From NCBI GenBank assembly GCA_021162265.1, contig JAGGZA010000032.1:1-31267 (forward strand): a stretch of DNA of 31,267 bases. The letters are read 5' to 3'. The notes under the pieces were generated by a model. The model searched no databases and was not told where the DNA came from. It saw only the letters and a program-made list of their open reading frames with translations. Below are positions 7,479 to 15,186 of this stretch, in pieces (positions within the stretch are counted from its first letter, which is position 1; every line of letters starts with the position of its first letter). The stretch is from Candidatus Aerophobota bacterium. Lineage in GTDB: Bacteria > Aerophobota > Aerophobia > Aerophobales > B3-G15. Made by a program: the position numbers and the translations under genes.

Positions 7479-9101
7479 CTAACCATTGGAGAAAAACCTC
7501 TTCTCAAAATAGACCCTCTCTTTATTTCTCTTTTCGTAGTTTTTAATCACTTCACTTAGTTTCACATTTTCTGTATCAAGCTTACCCTGTTTCAAATCTT
7601 CCCAGAACTTCTGTGTAACCCTTTTTACCTCCTCAGAATATTTGTCCAGGAATTTGGCTGTTTCTCCCATAACTACCTCTTCTTCTCCAGGAAGAGCAGG
7701 TTCCAGGTTAAACTTCTCTACAGCCTCCCTTAAAATGTGAGGATTATCTATAATACAGCAAGGAGTGCACTTATTATCTATCTCCAGTTGCTTTTCTCTT
7801 ATAAATCGAAAAGCCGGATGTTGAATTATATCTTTAAGAGATTTCCCTTTTTGGTAAAAGTCCTTCTCTATATGACCTATGCTAAAGTCAGCAAAAACAC
7901 AGGGAGTTATCTTCCCATCCGCTCTTATGTGAAAATACTTCCTTGCTCCAGCAATACATCCACCTACCCAGGGACCATCATTCCAGAAATCTCCTATAAA
8001 TATTGGCTTTTTATTTCTCATACCCCAGACAAAATCTCTCAGACGAACTCTCTGCTCAGGAGTTGGCACTAACTCAATACTTGGATCTCTACCCTTGGGA
8101 ATATATAGAAAGTACCATCCAAATGACACATCCTGATTTATTATCTCGTCTATAAGTTTCTCCTGTGTAAGAACATCTGCATTTTGCCTTATATAGGTAA
8201 TACTAAATCCATGAAGCACACCATAAGAGGTGAGGTTCTTCCTGGCATTGTTAATTAGAAGATACATTCCCTCCCCTCTTCTCGCATCAGTCTCCTTTTC
8301 AAACCCTTCCTGGCTTATAGCAGGAGCAACATTTCCCAACTTGGCAAGCACTGGAACGATATTTTCTCTACCATAGAGACGTTTGTTCCTCTCAGCTGCT
8401 TTTTCTATTCTGTTAAGACAGGCCTGTGCTTTCCTGTCTCCCTTCCCTGCCCTTTCAGAAAGCTCTCTTTCAGCCAGATCTTTATCTATTAGAGACGTGC
8501 CATTGGTATAGACCTGGAAATAAATATCAGGGTTGGCACGGAAAAAATCAATTATATTTTTCCCCTTCTCCCTATCATAATAAATAAAGGGTTCTCCACC
8601 AGAAATTGTGATAAATCTTATACCTATTTTCCTGGCATCTGATGCTATTTTATTTAAAAGATCGTAACTAAGATAAACTTTTCCTTTGTCTGCATTAGCA
8701 TAACAACCAGGACAACTAAGATCACAGTACTTCAAAGGAGAGATAACAAAGAACCAGGGAGGTTCAAATCCTTCCTTTTCAAGCATTCTTCTAAGCTTAA
8801 CCTTATCGGTAACTATCCAGGGAACGAAAAAAGTATCTACAAGTCTTTTTCGAGGAATCTCAGACAATCTTCTTTGAACAAGTAACCTCGCCAGCTCAAC
8901 ATAGGGATGGCCATTTCTTGCAGCTTTCCTTACAACCCTTACTGCATTCTTGTTCTGCCCTACAGAATGCTCCTCTAAACTATCTAAAATACTATCAAAG
9001 GTAACATAAAAGTCCTCTTTGTCTATGGTGTTAGCAAGCCTGGTAACATACCTTTGAATTAACAAAACAGCAGCTTTTTCCTTAAAAACTTGCTTTAGCA
9101 T
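7479..9101 (-). CDS. radical SAM protein with SPASM-like C-terminus
   Basis: A 540-residue radical S-adenosylmethionine enzyme. The [4Fe-4S] ligands are Cys126, Cys130 and Cys133 in 'KYCDLSCPGCYANAD', followed by the 'ISGGEPF' SAM-binding motif. The C-terminal part has further cysteines in 'GGCIAGARKYF', 'GKITPCVF' and 'KCTPCC', as in SPASM/auxiliary-cluster enzymes that modify peptides or haem precursors. Distinctive parts are an N-terminal helical extension of about 110 residues and a charged helical insertion around 225-285. No substrate peptide gene is seen next to it, so the reaction is unknown. The ATG has a GGGGGGAG site and starts 37 bases after the tetR stop, so it is probably controlled by that repressor. 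A terminator-like hairpin follows. Confidence 0.88.
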   Translation of the reverse strand: MLKQVFKEKAAVLLIQRYVTRLANTIDKEDFYVTFDSILDSLEEHSVGQNKNAVRVVRKAARNGHPYVELARLLVQRRLSEIPRKRLVDTFFVPWIVTDKVKLRRMLEKEGFEPPWFFVISPLKYCDLSCPGCYANADKGKVYLSYDLLNKIASDARKIGIRFITISGGEPFIYYDREKGKNIIDFFRANPDIYFQVYTNGTSLIDKDLAERELSERAGKGDRKAQACLNRIEKAAERNKRLYGRENIVPVLAKLGNVAPAISQEGFEKETDARRGEGMYLLINNARKNLTSYGVLHGFSITYIRQNADVLTQEKLIDEIINQDVSFGWYFLYIPKGRDPSIELVPTPEQRVRLRDFVWGMRNKKPIFIGDFWNDGPWVGGCIAGARKYFHIRADGKITPCVFADFSIGHIEKDFYQKGKSLKDIIQHPAFRFIREKQLEIDNKCTPCCIIDNPHILREAVEKFNLEPALPGEEEVVMGETAKFLDKYSEEVKRVTQKFWEDLKQGKLDTENVKLSEVIKNYEKRNKERVYFEKRFFSNG

Positions 9102-9138
9102 TTCTCCCCCCTATTTATGAAATTTTTTATTTATATAT

Positions 9139-9780
9139 TTAACGCTTATTGAAACTATCCAGTCTTGCTCCCTTCCAGAAAATCTCCCATGCAAGATTAT
9201 GGTCTTCAGATAGAGAATATTTCTCATTACAGGATATCCAGTTTATAGTTAAACTATGAACCATTCCTACCAGTATTACGGCTAATTTCCTTGGATTAAG
9301 AGGCTTTATTTCTTTCCTCTTTATGCCCTCCTCTATTAATTTCTGTATAATCCCAAGATAACTTGCATTTTTTTTAATAACTCTTTCAGTTAACTCTTTC
9401 TCCATTTCCCTCTTATGCTCACCCGGTAAGCTATGCAGAATCTTAAAAAAATTTTTATTTTGTTCAAGAAACCTGAGATGAATTTCTGTAACTTTTCTTA
9501 TCTTCTCTACAGGAGGACCTTCCTCTCTAACAACTTCCTTTATTTTTTTTAAAAGAATATTTAGTTTTTTCTCTATCACTGATACAAAAAGGTCTGCCTT
9601 GTTTAAAAAATGCAGGTAAATAGTTCCCTTGGCAAGATCGGCGTCTCTGGCAATTTCTTCAAGAGTGGCAAGGTGAAACCCCTTCCTTGCAAAAATCTTC
9701 TCTCCTGCCTGCAATATTCTATCTTTTTGATTTATCTGCCTTGCCTTTCTTCTCTCCTTAACCTCTTCATTGCTTATCAT
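9139..9780 (-). CDS. TetR/AcrR family transcriptional regulator
   Basis: A 213-residue regulator with an N-terminal TetR helix-turn-helix: 'ILQAGEKIFARKGFHLATL' followed by 'IARDADLAKGTIYLHFLNK'. The C-terminal ligand-binding half is divergent, so no inducer can be inferred. A longer frame opens at 9816, but that ATG would lie upstream of the predicted transcription start. The ATG at 9780 has a strong AAGGAG site nine bases before it, so I chose it. An 18-bp palindrome sits at the presumed transcription start, as expected for autorepression. The next gene is a radical SAM enzyme 37 bases downstream, the likely main regulated target. Confidence 0.9.
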   Translation of the reverse strand: MISNEEVKERRKARQINQKDRILQAGEKIFARKGFHLATLEEIARDADLAKGTIYLHFLNKADLFVSVIEKKLNILLKKIKEVVREEGPPVEKIRKVTEIHLRFLEQNKNFFKILHSLPGEHKREMEKELTERVIKKNASYLGIIQKLIEEGIKRKEIKPLNPRKLAVILVGMVHSLTINWISCNEKYSLSEDHNLAWEIFWKGARLDSFNKR

Positions 9781-9797
9781 TATTATTTCTCCTTCTT

Positions 9798-9815
9798 TGA
9801 CTGACCGTTCAGTCA
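9798..9815. promoter_or_regulatory. palindromic operator, probably for the TetR-family regulator
   Basis: TGACTGA-CCGT-TCAGTCA: two perfect 7-base inverted arms around a 4-base centre. It lies just downstream of the -10 element of the tetR promoter and covers the expected transcription start near 9811. This resembles operators known for several TetR/AcrR-type repressors, and its position suits autorepression. Binding by this regulator is inferred. Confidence 0.72.
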
Positions 9816-9817
9816 TT

Positions 9818-9846
9818 ATAATAATTTAAAATTCCAGTTTTGTCAA
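9818..9846 (-). promoter_or_regulatory. promoter of the tetR-radical SAM unit
   Basis: On the minus strand, TTGACA (9846-9841), a 17-base spacer and TATTAT (9823-9818). The predicted start near 9811 falls inside the palindrome and excludes the longer tetR reading frame beginning at 9816. Confidence 0.65.
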
Positions 9847-9886
9847 GGTATCGAACTCAAAACCTATAAATAAAAGGATAAAGCTC

Positions 9887-9915
9887 TTGACAGCCTAAAA
9901 GGTTAATGTAATCTT
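9887..9915 (+). promoter_or_regulatory. possible promoter of tmk-holB
   Basis: A perfect TTGACA (9887-9892) lies 50 bases before the tmk start, but the -10 candidates are poor (AATCTT at 17 bases, TAATCT at 16). A better-looking TATAGT at 9916-9921 is too far away. Position supports it more than sequence does. Confidence 0.3.
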
Positions 9916-9942
9916 TATAGTTAAAATTAAGAGAGGAAAGAT

Positions 9943-10536
9943 TTGTTTATAAGTTTTGAGGGAATTGATAAGAGCGGGAAAACAACTCAAGCAAAACTCC
10001 TTGCTGATTTTTTGCTTGAAAAAAACTACCCGGTAGTTCTGACAAAAGAACCGGGAGGAACTTTGCCTGGAGAAAAGATAAAGGGTATCATCTTAAAAGA
10101 AAGCCTCATCACTCCTCTCTGCGAGCTTTTTCTCTATCTTGCCGATAGAGCCCAGCATGTAGAAAAAGTAATAAAACCTGCACTCAAGAAGGGAAAGATT
10201 ATTATCTCTGACCGATATGCCGATGCTTCCTTAGCCTACCAGGGATACGGCAGAGGTATCCCTATTGAATTCATAAAAAAGCTAAATCTGGAAGCTACAG
10301 GGGGAATAGAACCGGACATAACCTTCCTCCTGGATATTGAACCAGAAAGGTCTTTTCTCAGAGAAGGAAAATCCGATAGAATAGAAAATGAGAACTTGAG
10401 ATTTTATAAAAGGGTAAGAGAAGGTTATCTTGAAATAGCAAAGTTAAATCCTGATAGATTTATAGTAATAAAAGCAGATGCCCATTTTCTCAAAGTGCAT
10501 CAGAAAGTGAAAAGCATAATTTTAAAAGAGCTTTAA
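9943..10536 (+). CDS. tmk: thymidylate kinase
   Basis: Phosphorylates dTMP to dTDP with ATP for DNA synthesis. The 197-residue length is normal. The P-loop is 'FEGIDKSGKTTQ' at the N-terminus, the DRY-type motif is 'IISDRYADASLAYQGYGRG', and the LID region contains 'LREGKSDRIE'. The start codon is TTG, preceded by GAGAGGAAAG at correct spacing; family members begin at the same residue, so no upstream ATG is needed. holB follows after 3 bases, and tmk-holB is a common bacterial pair. Confidence 0.96.
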   Translation: MFISFEGIDKSGKTTQAKLLADFLLEKNYPVVLTKEPGGTLPGEKIKGIILKESLITPLCELFLYLADRAQHVEKVIKPALKKGKIIISDRYADASLAYQGYGRGIPIEFIKKLNLEATGGIEPDITFLLDIEPERSFLREGKSDRIENENLRFYKRVREGYLEIAKLNPDRFIVIKADAHFLKVHQKVKSIILKEL

Positions 10537-10539
10537 CAG

Positions 10540-11538
10540 ATGAATTTTAATGATATAAGAGGACAAAGTCTGGCTTTAGAAAAAATTCAAACTGACATAA
10601 GGGAAGAAAACCTATCTGGAGCTTATCTCTTTACCGGTCCTCAGGGTGTGGGCAAAAAAATGGCAGCAATAAGTCTCGCTAAGGCTTTAAACTGTAAACA
10701 GAACAGTATCAATGGATGCGAGAGGTGCTCTTCCTGTATTAAAATAGAAAAAATGATCCATCCAAACCTAAGGATTGTTAATCCTGAGGGAAACTATATT
10801 AAAATTGAACAAATTCGCAGACTAAAAGCAGACTCGAGTTTAAAAATTTACGAGGGAAGAAAAAAAGTATGGATTATAGATGAAGCCGAGAAACTTACTC
10901 AGGAAGCAGCAAATTCCTTGTTAAAGACCCTGGAAGAACCGCCCCCTCACCTTGTAATAATTTTAATCACCCATATCCCAAGACTCCTTCCACCTACTAT
11001 TATATCAAGGTGTAGAATTATACATTTCTCGCCTCTGCGTGATGAGGATATAAGTGAAATTTTAAAAAAGCAAAAAAATATAAAAGCTGAATTTATCCCT
11101 ATCGTAAGTCAATTAGCCCGGGGAAGCATGAGTGAGGCCCTGAAACTTATTGAAGAGGAAAGCATTCTCAAAGAGAGAGAGAGAGCATTTAACTTATTAC
11201 AGAGAGGAAAAGCTTTGGCTAAGGAAGCGTTTACCTTATCGGAAAGATGGAGTACTCAAAAAAATTCTGATATTGAGACATTGCTAAATATTGTCCTATT
11301 TTTTTTAAGGGATATTCTCCTTTTAAAAATGGGAAATGATGTTTCTATCATTAACAAGGATAAAGAAGGCAAACTGTTAAAGATGAAGGAAGATTTCTCC
11401 CTCTCCCATCTTTGCAAAGCAATAGAAACTGTGGAAAAAAGCAAATTTCTTCTCCACGCTAATTTATCTGCTCAACTTATTTTGGAAACAATGTGGATGA
11501 GAATCTTCTATCCTGAATACAATTTAATCAATGGTTAG
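10540..11538 (+). CDS. holB: DNA polymerase III delta-prime subunit (clamp loader)
   Basis: A 332-residue AAA+ clamp-loader subunit that helps load the sliding clamp at the replication fork. It shows 'FTGPQGVGKK' (Walker A-like, residues 31-40, with Lys where Thr/Ser normally follows GK), a four-cysteine zinc module (Cys52, Cys60, Cys63, Cys66), Walker B-like 'VWIIDEAEKLTQEAANSLLK', 'LEEPPPHLVIILIT' and the 'SRC' motif in 'IISRCRIIHF'. DnaX (gamma/tau) shares this core, but the shorter length, altered P-loop and tmk linkage favour delta-prime. Its last 15 bases overlap the 3' end of the convergent comEA gene. Confidence 0.93.
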   Translation: MNFNDIRGQSLALEKIQTDIREENLSGAYLFTGPQGVGKKMAAISLAKALNCKQNSINGCERCSSCIKIEKMIHPNLRIVNPEGNYIKIEQIRRLKADSSLKIYEGRKKVWIIDEAEKLTQEAANSLLKTLEEPPPHLVIILITHIPRLLPPTIISRCRIIHFSPLRDEDISEILKKQKNIKAEFIPIVSQLARGSMSEALKLIEEESILKERERAFNLLQRGKALAKEAFTLSERWSTQKNSDIETLLNIVLFFLRDILLLKMGNDVSIINKDKEGKLLKMKEDFSLSHLCKAIETVEKSKFLLHANLSAQLILETMWMRIFYPEYNLING

Positions 11539-12018
11539 CATATCTTTTATTTTCTGAAGACGGGTTTCTCCAATTCCAGGGACCTGTTTTAACTGAGAAA
11601 CACTCTTAAATCCCCCTATTTTATCTCTATAACTTACTATTCTATCTGCAAGTTCCGGTCCAATCCCCGGTAAAAAAGTTAAATCTTCAACTGAAGCAAG
11701 ATTTAAATTCAATTTCCCCTCAGGTATATAAACTACACGGGAAGAGATGGGAGAGGCTGGATTCACCACTGAAAGATCAGCCCAGGGCAAAGGACCTCCT
11801 GCCTTCTTAATTAAACTCCCTACCAGGGAACCCTCAGGTATTCTGTACCATCCCGGTTTTTTCACTGCGCCACAGATTTTTACTGTCATAAGTTCAGGAG
11901 GCGGTGGAGGTGGGGATACGGGTATCCCTCCCATTAATTTCACTCCCAAACCTACAGTAAAAATCCCAACAAGAATAAGGAGAACCAGCTGTTCTTCTCT
12001 CCTTAGATTCCACCACAT
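11524..12018 (-). CDS. comEA: ComEA-like helix-hairpin-helix DNA-binding protein
   Basis: A 164-residue membrane-anchored protein. A hydrophobic segment (about 9-30) is followed by a six-proline linker, an SLBB-type domain ('ICGAVKKPGWYRIPEGS', about 47-95) and a C-terminal helix-hairpin-helix pair ('LTFLPGIGPELADRIVSYR', 'LKQVPGIGETRLQKIKDML'). In competent bacteria ComEA binds incoming double-stranded DNA outside the cytoplasmic membrane. No other competence gene is in the window, so a DNA-uptake role is only a family-based expectation. The ATG shares one base with the leuS stop (TAATG), so it is translated behind leuS. The 3' end overlaps holB on the opposite strand. Confidence 0.9.
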   Translation of the reverse strand: MWWNLRREEQLVLLILVGIFTVGLGVKLMGGIPVSPPPPPPELMTVKICGAVKKPGWYRIPEGSLVGSLIKKAGGPLPWADLSVVNPASPISSRVVYIPEGKLNLNLASVEDLTFLPGIGPELADRIVSYRDKIGGFKSVSQLKQVPGIGETRLQKIKDMLTID

Positions 12019-14465
12019 TAATCCACCACAATATTTATAAGTTTTTCCGGAACATAAATCATCTTCTTGATGTTTTTTCCCTGGATATGTTTCTTTACCT
12101 TCTCTCTTTTCAAAACCTCTCTTTCTATATCTTCTTTTTTTATCTTAGAAAAAACAGTTAACCTATCTCTTAACTTACCATTTATCTGGACTATCAAAGT
12201 TATTTTTTTGCTCTTAAGTAGTGATCTCTTGTATTCTGGCCATCTACAATTGCAAAGGTCCTTTTTGCAACCAATTCTTTCTGCAAGCTCCTGAGCAATA
12301 TGGGGAGTAAAGGGATACAGAAGTAAAAGCAACACTTGAAGAGATTCTCCAAAAACAGGACTTTTCTTTTCAGGATAAAGATAGAGATAATTAACAAACT
12401 CCATAAGAGAAGCTAAAGCAGTATTAAACCGGAAACGCTGTTCAATATCTTGACTAACTTTTTCAATGGTCTTATTAACCATTATTTTCAGCTCATTTTC
12501 CTTCTCGTTTTTGCCTTCTTCTTCATAAATATATTCCAGTTTATCTTTCCAGCTTTTTCCATTTGCTATAACCAGCCTCCATACCCTCTTTAAAAACCTA
12601 TTTACACCTTCCAGCCCTTCTTTTTTCCAATCAAGGTCAATCTCAGGAGGCGCAGCAAAGAGTATAAAACCCCTCAAGGTATCTGCTCCGTATTCTTTAA
12701 TTATATCTTCGGGGTCAACAACGTTACCCTTGGACTTAGACATTTTCGCTCCATCTTTTATCACCATCCCCTGAGTTAACAATCTCGTAAAAGGTTCATT
12801 TATCTTCAAAAGATTGATATCTCTTAAAGCTTTGGTAAAAAAACGAGAATAGAGAAGATGCAAAATAGCATGCTCAATACCTCCAATGTACTGATCCACG
12901 GGCATCCAGTAATCTATCCTATCTATATCAAAGGGAAGATTATTTCCTTTGCTCGCGTATCTCAAAAAATACCAGGAGGAATCAACAAAGGTATCCATAG
13001 TATCTGTCTCCCTCATCGCCTTTTTACCACATCTGGGGCAGGTGCACTCCACAAAGGACCTTACCTTCTCAAGAGGAGAACCTCCTTTTCCTGTTATCCT
13101 TACATCAGAAGGAAGCTCCACTGGTAGATCCTTCTCTGGAACACTAACAACTCCACAATTATCACAATAAATAATGGGAATAGGAGTTCCCCAGTATCGC
13201 TGGCGAGAGATACACCAATCCCTTAGCTTGTAATGAACCTGAGGAGTTCCTATTCCTTCCAGAACCATCCATTCGCTCATCTTTTCTCTTGCTTGTTGGC
13301 TGGGGATTCCGTTAAACTGCCCGGAATTAACCATCTTTCCCTCACCCGTATAAGCTTCTTTCAGACTATCTACTTTAGAACCTGCCTCTGGAGGAGAAAC
13401 AACTACTCTAATGGGTAAATTGTATTTAACGGCAAACTCAAAGTCTCTTACATCATGAGCAGGAACAGCCATTATAGCCCCAGTTCCATACTCCATCAAT
13501 ACATAGTTTGCTATCCATATCGGAATTTTTTCCCTGTTCGCAGGATTAACTGCCCACAGCCCGGTGAAAATACCCTCTTTTTCAACTTCCCCCTTAATTA
13601 ATTGTTCCTTACGCATCATCTCCACTTCAGGTTTAAGAGAGGGATCATCTTCCATTATTTTTTCTGATAAGGAATGAAATGGAGAGAGAACAAGATAAGT
13701 TGCTCCAAACACAGTGTCTGGACGTGTAGTATAAACAGCTATCTTATCTTTGCTATCAACCATTTCAAAATTAATTTGCATACCCTTACTTTTACCTATC
13801 CAGTTAATCTGCATTTTCTTTACAGCAGCAGGCCAGTCCATTTTCTCTATCTCTTCAAGAAGTTCATCAGCATAATTTGTAATTTTGAAGAACCACTGTT
13901 TAAGATTTTTTTGAACAACAGGTGAACCACAACGATAGCAGTTTCCCTCTATGACCTGCTCATTGGCAAGAATAGTACGACAGGTGGGACACCAATTAGC
14001 AGGTGCCTTCTTCTGATAAACAAGTCCTTTTTGATAAAATTTTATGAAAAACCACTGATTCCAGCGATAATAATCTTTATCGCAGGTTATTACCTCCCTA
14101 TCCCAATCGTAAGAGAACCCAAGTCTTTTAAGCTGACGTCTGAGATTTTTTATGTTAGTATAAGTCCAGTCCTTAGGATGCGTTCCTTTGTCAATTGCTG
14201 CGTTTTCTGCCGGCAAACCAAAAGCATCAAAACCAATAGGATGCAGGACGTTAAAACCTTTCATTCTTTTATAATGAGCAACAACATCCCCTATACTGTA
14301 ATTGCGAACGTGTCCTATATGAATGCTCCCCGAGGTGTAGGGAAACATCTCCAGTATATAGTATTTTTTCCCCCTGAAAGCAGAACAGGCAAATGTTTTC
14401 TCCTTCTCCCAGTGTTTTTGCCACTTTTTCTCTATTTCCTGTGCATTGTATTCTGGAAAATTCAT
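12018..14465 (-). CDS. leuS: leucine-tRNA ligase
   Basis: Class I synthetase charging tRNA-Leu, 815 residues from the chosen start. The HIGH motif is 'HIGH' at residues 49-52 and the KMSKS loop reads 'KMSKSKGNV'. The CP1 editing domain shows 'TTRPDTVFGATY' and 'VPAHDVRDF', with zinc-type cysteine pairs 'CPTC/CYRC' and 'CTCPRC'. It is a single chain, not the split form of Aquificales. A GTG at 14495 would add ten residues but has no ribosome site. The ATG at 14465 is preceded by AGGGGAT and gives the usual 'MNFPEYNAQEIEKKWQ' start, so it is preferred. tRNA-Thr lies 49 bases upstream on the same strand; comEA overlaps the stop. Confidence 0.97.
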   Translation of the reverse strand: MNFPEYNAQEIEKKWQKHWEKEKTFACSAFRGKKYYILEMFPYTSGSIHIGHVRNYSIGDVVAHYKRMKGFNVLHPIGFDAFGLPAENAAIDKGTHPKDWTYTNIKNLRRQLKRLGFSYDWDREVITCDKDYYRWNQWFFIKFYQKGLVYQKKAPANWCPTCRTILANEQVIEGNCYRCGSPVVQKNLKQWFFKITNYADELLEEIEKMDWPAAVKKMQINWIGKSKGMQINFEMVDSKDKIAVYTTRPDTVFGATYLVLSPFHSLSEKIMEDDPSLKPEVEMMRKEQLIKGEVEKEGIFTGLWAVNPANREKIPIWIANYVLMEYGTGAIMAVPAHDVRDFEFAVKYNLPIRVVVSPPEAGSKVDSLKEAYTGEGKMVNSGQFNGIPSQQAREKMSEWMVLEGIGTPQVHYKLRDWCISRQRYWGTPIPIIYCDNCGVVSVPEKDLPVELPSDVRITGKGGSPLEKVRSFVECTCPRCGKKAMRETDTMDTFVDSSWYFLRYASKGNNLPFDIDRIDYWMPVDQYIGGIEHAILHLLYSRFFTKALRDINLLKINEPFTRLLTQGMVIKDGAKMSKSKGNVVDPEDIIKEYGADTLRGFILFAAPPEIDLDWKKEGLEGVNRFLKRVWRLVIANGKSWKDKLEYIYEEEGKNEKENELKIMVNKTIEKVSQDIEQRFRFNTALASLMEFVNYLYLYPEKKSPVFGESLQVLLLLLYPFTPHIAQELAERIGCKKDLCNCRWPEYKRSLLKSKKITLIVQINGKLRDRLTVFSKIKKEDIEREVLKREKVKKHIQGKNIKKMIYVPEKLINIVVD

Positions 14466-14514
14466 CTTATCCCCTGAATAAAAATTTAAACTCACACCGC
14501 ATTACGAAGTATGA

Positions 14515-14586
14515 AGCCGGCGATAGGATTCGAACCTACACCCTGCTGATTACGAATCAGCCGCTCTTCCTTTGAGCTACGCCGGC
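14515..14586 (-). tRNA. tRNA-Thr (anticodon CGU)
   Basis: A complete cloverleaf on the minus strand: acceptor GCCGGCG/CGCCGGC, D stem GCTC/GAGC, anticodon stem GCTGA/TCAGC with loop TTCGTAA (anticodon CGT in DNA letters, reading ACG), 5-base variable loop, and T stem closing TTCGAAT with one G-U pair. It is 71 bases plus a U discriminator at 14515. The 3' CCA is not encoded, so it must be added by CCA-adding enzyme. The G1-C72 and C2-G71 pairs agree with threonine identity. It stands directly upstream of leuS, probably in one transcript. Confidence 0.96.
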
Positions 14587-14602
14587 ATTGTCAATGATAC
14601 TT

Positions 14603-14630
14603 ATATTATTCAACAAGTCTCACCTGTCAA
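14603..14630 (-). promoter_or_regulatory. promoter of tRNA-Thr-leuS-comEA
   Basis: On the minus strand, TTGACA (14630-14625), a 16-base spacer and TAATAT (14608-14603). An overlapping alternative -10, TATAAG at 14605-14600, has a 19-base spacer. The start would be roughly 10 bases before the tRNA. Confidence 0.58.
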
Positions 14631-14641
14631 GAAAGGCTTAT

Positions 14642-14667
14642 TTGACCAAAAAGATATTTTTTATAAT
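14642..14667 (+). promoter_or_regulatory. possible promoter of the 114-residue gene
   Basis: TTGACC (14642-14647) and a perfect TATAAT (14662-14667) lie upstream of the gene at 14700, but only 14 bases apart. Either the shifted TAATAT at 14664-14669 (16-base spacer) is used or the -35 lies elsewhere. It would be divergent from the tRNA promoter. Confidence 0.35.
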
Positions 14668-14699
14668 ATTAAATCTCAAAATTAAAAAAGGAGAGTTTT

Positions 14700-15044
14700 A
14701 TGCTTTTCTGGAAGGGAAAAAAGAAAGAGGAAAAACTCAGTGATGAAAAAATCGAACAGATAATCAGTGAATATGTAGACTTAATGAAAAGCAAAATAGG
14801 GGAGTATCTTCCTCGGAGAATGAGAAGGGCTTTAAACAAGAGTAAGAAGTGGAGTGGTTTATCTCCATCAGAGAAGAAAGAACAAATTCAAGATATAAAA
14901 CAAAAGGGATTAAGTAACTGGCTAAACGAATCTACAGAAGAAGCCATTGAACAAATATCCTCATTTGTATCTGAAAGTGTGGCTCTGGAAAATGATTTAA
15001 GAAAAACGTTGAAAGAGTTTAAAAAGAAGTGGAACATAAGGTAA
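14700..15044 (+). CDS. hypothetical small charged helical protein
   Basis: A 114-residue, highly charged protein that I do not recognise. After a short hydrophobic start ('MLFWKG') it is mostly predicted helix rich in Lys, Glu and Ser, with no membrane segment and no cysteine. It contains the basic patch 'LPRRMRRALNKSKKWSGLS' (residues about 39-57) and a C-terminal coiled-coil-like stretch. The start is well supported by AAAAAAGGAGAG before the ATG. It stands alone between tRNA-Thr/leuS (divergent) and argC, with its own likely promoter and a weak terminator, so it appears to be a real single-gene unit. A nucleic-acid-binding role is possible from charge but unproven. Confidence 0.72.
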   Translation: MLFWKGKKKEEKLSDEKIEQIISEYVDLMKSKIGEYLPRRMRRALNKSKKWSGLSPSEKKEQIQDIKQKGLSNWLNESTEEAIEQISSFVSESVALENDLRKTLKEFKKKWNIR

Positions 15045-15071
15045 AAAAGGTAAAAAGCGTTTATCTTTTTT
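15043..15071 (+). terminator. AT-rich hairpin after the 114-residue gene
   Basis: AAAAAAGGTAAA (15043-15054) can pair with the U-rich run at 15060-15071, giving 12 bp with one G-U pair and a 5-base AAGCG loop. The T-tract forms part of the stem, and GC content is low, so it is at best a modest terminator. It overlaps the gene's stop codon. Confidence 0.35.
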
Positions 15072-15128
15072 ATTTTACTCTCAATCCAATTATATACTCC
15101 TTGTTCCTGTGAATTAAAAAATTTGTCC

Positions 15129-15156
15129 TTGCCATGCAAAGCTCTTCTGCTAAAAT
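15129..15156 (+). promoter_or_regulatory. promoter of the argC-argJ operon
   Basis: TTGCCA (15129-15134), 16-base spacer, TAAAAT (15151-15156); each element is one base from consensus. The start would be near 15163, leaving a leader of about 25 bases before argC. No convincing full ArgR box was found. Confidence 0.55.
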
Positions 15157-15186
15157 TTAATGAAATTAATTTAGAGTAGAAAAATA

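Noticed and set aside
14031..14477. 148-residue plus-strand frame opposite leuS
   Set aside because: It is antisense to the HIGH region of leuS, which is highly conserved; no start signals.
14466..14495. GTG at 14495 as the leuS start
   Set aside because: No ribosome site and ten extra non-conserved residues; the ATG at 14465 has AGGGGAT and matches the family N-terminus.
15106..15128. Possible ArgR box before argC
   Set aside because: Only the left half (TGTGAAT) fits; the right half does not match the ATTCA arm, so the site cannot be supported.
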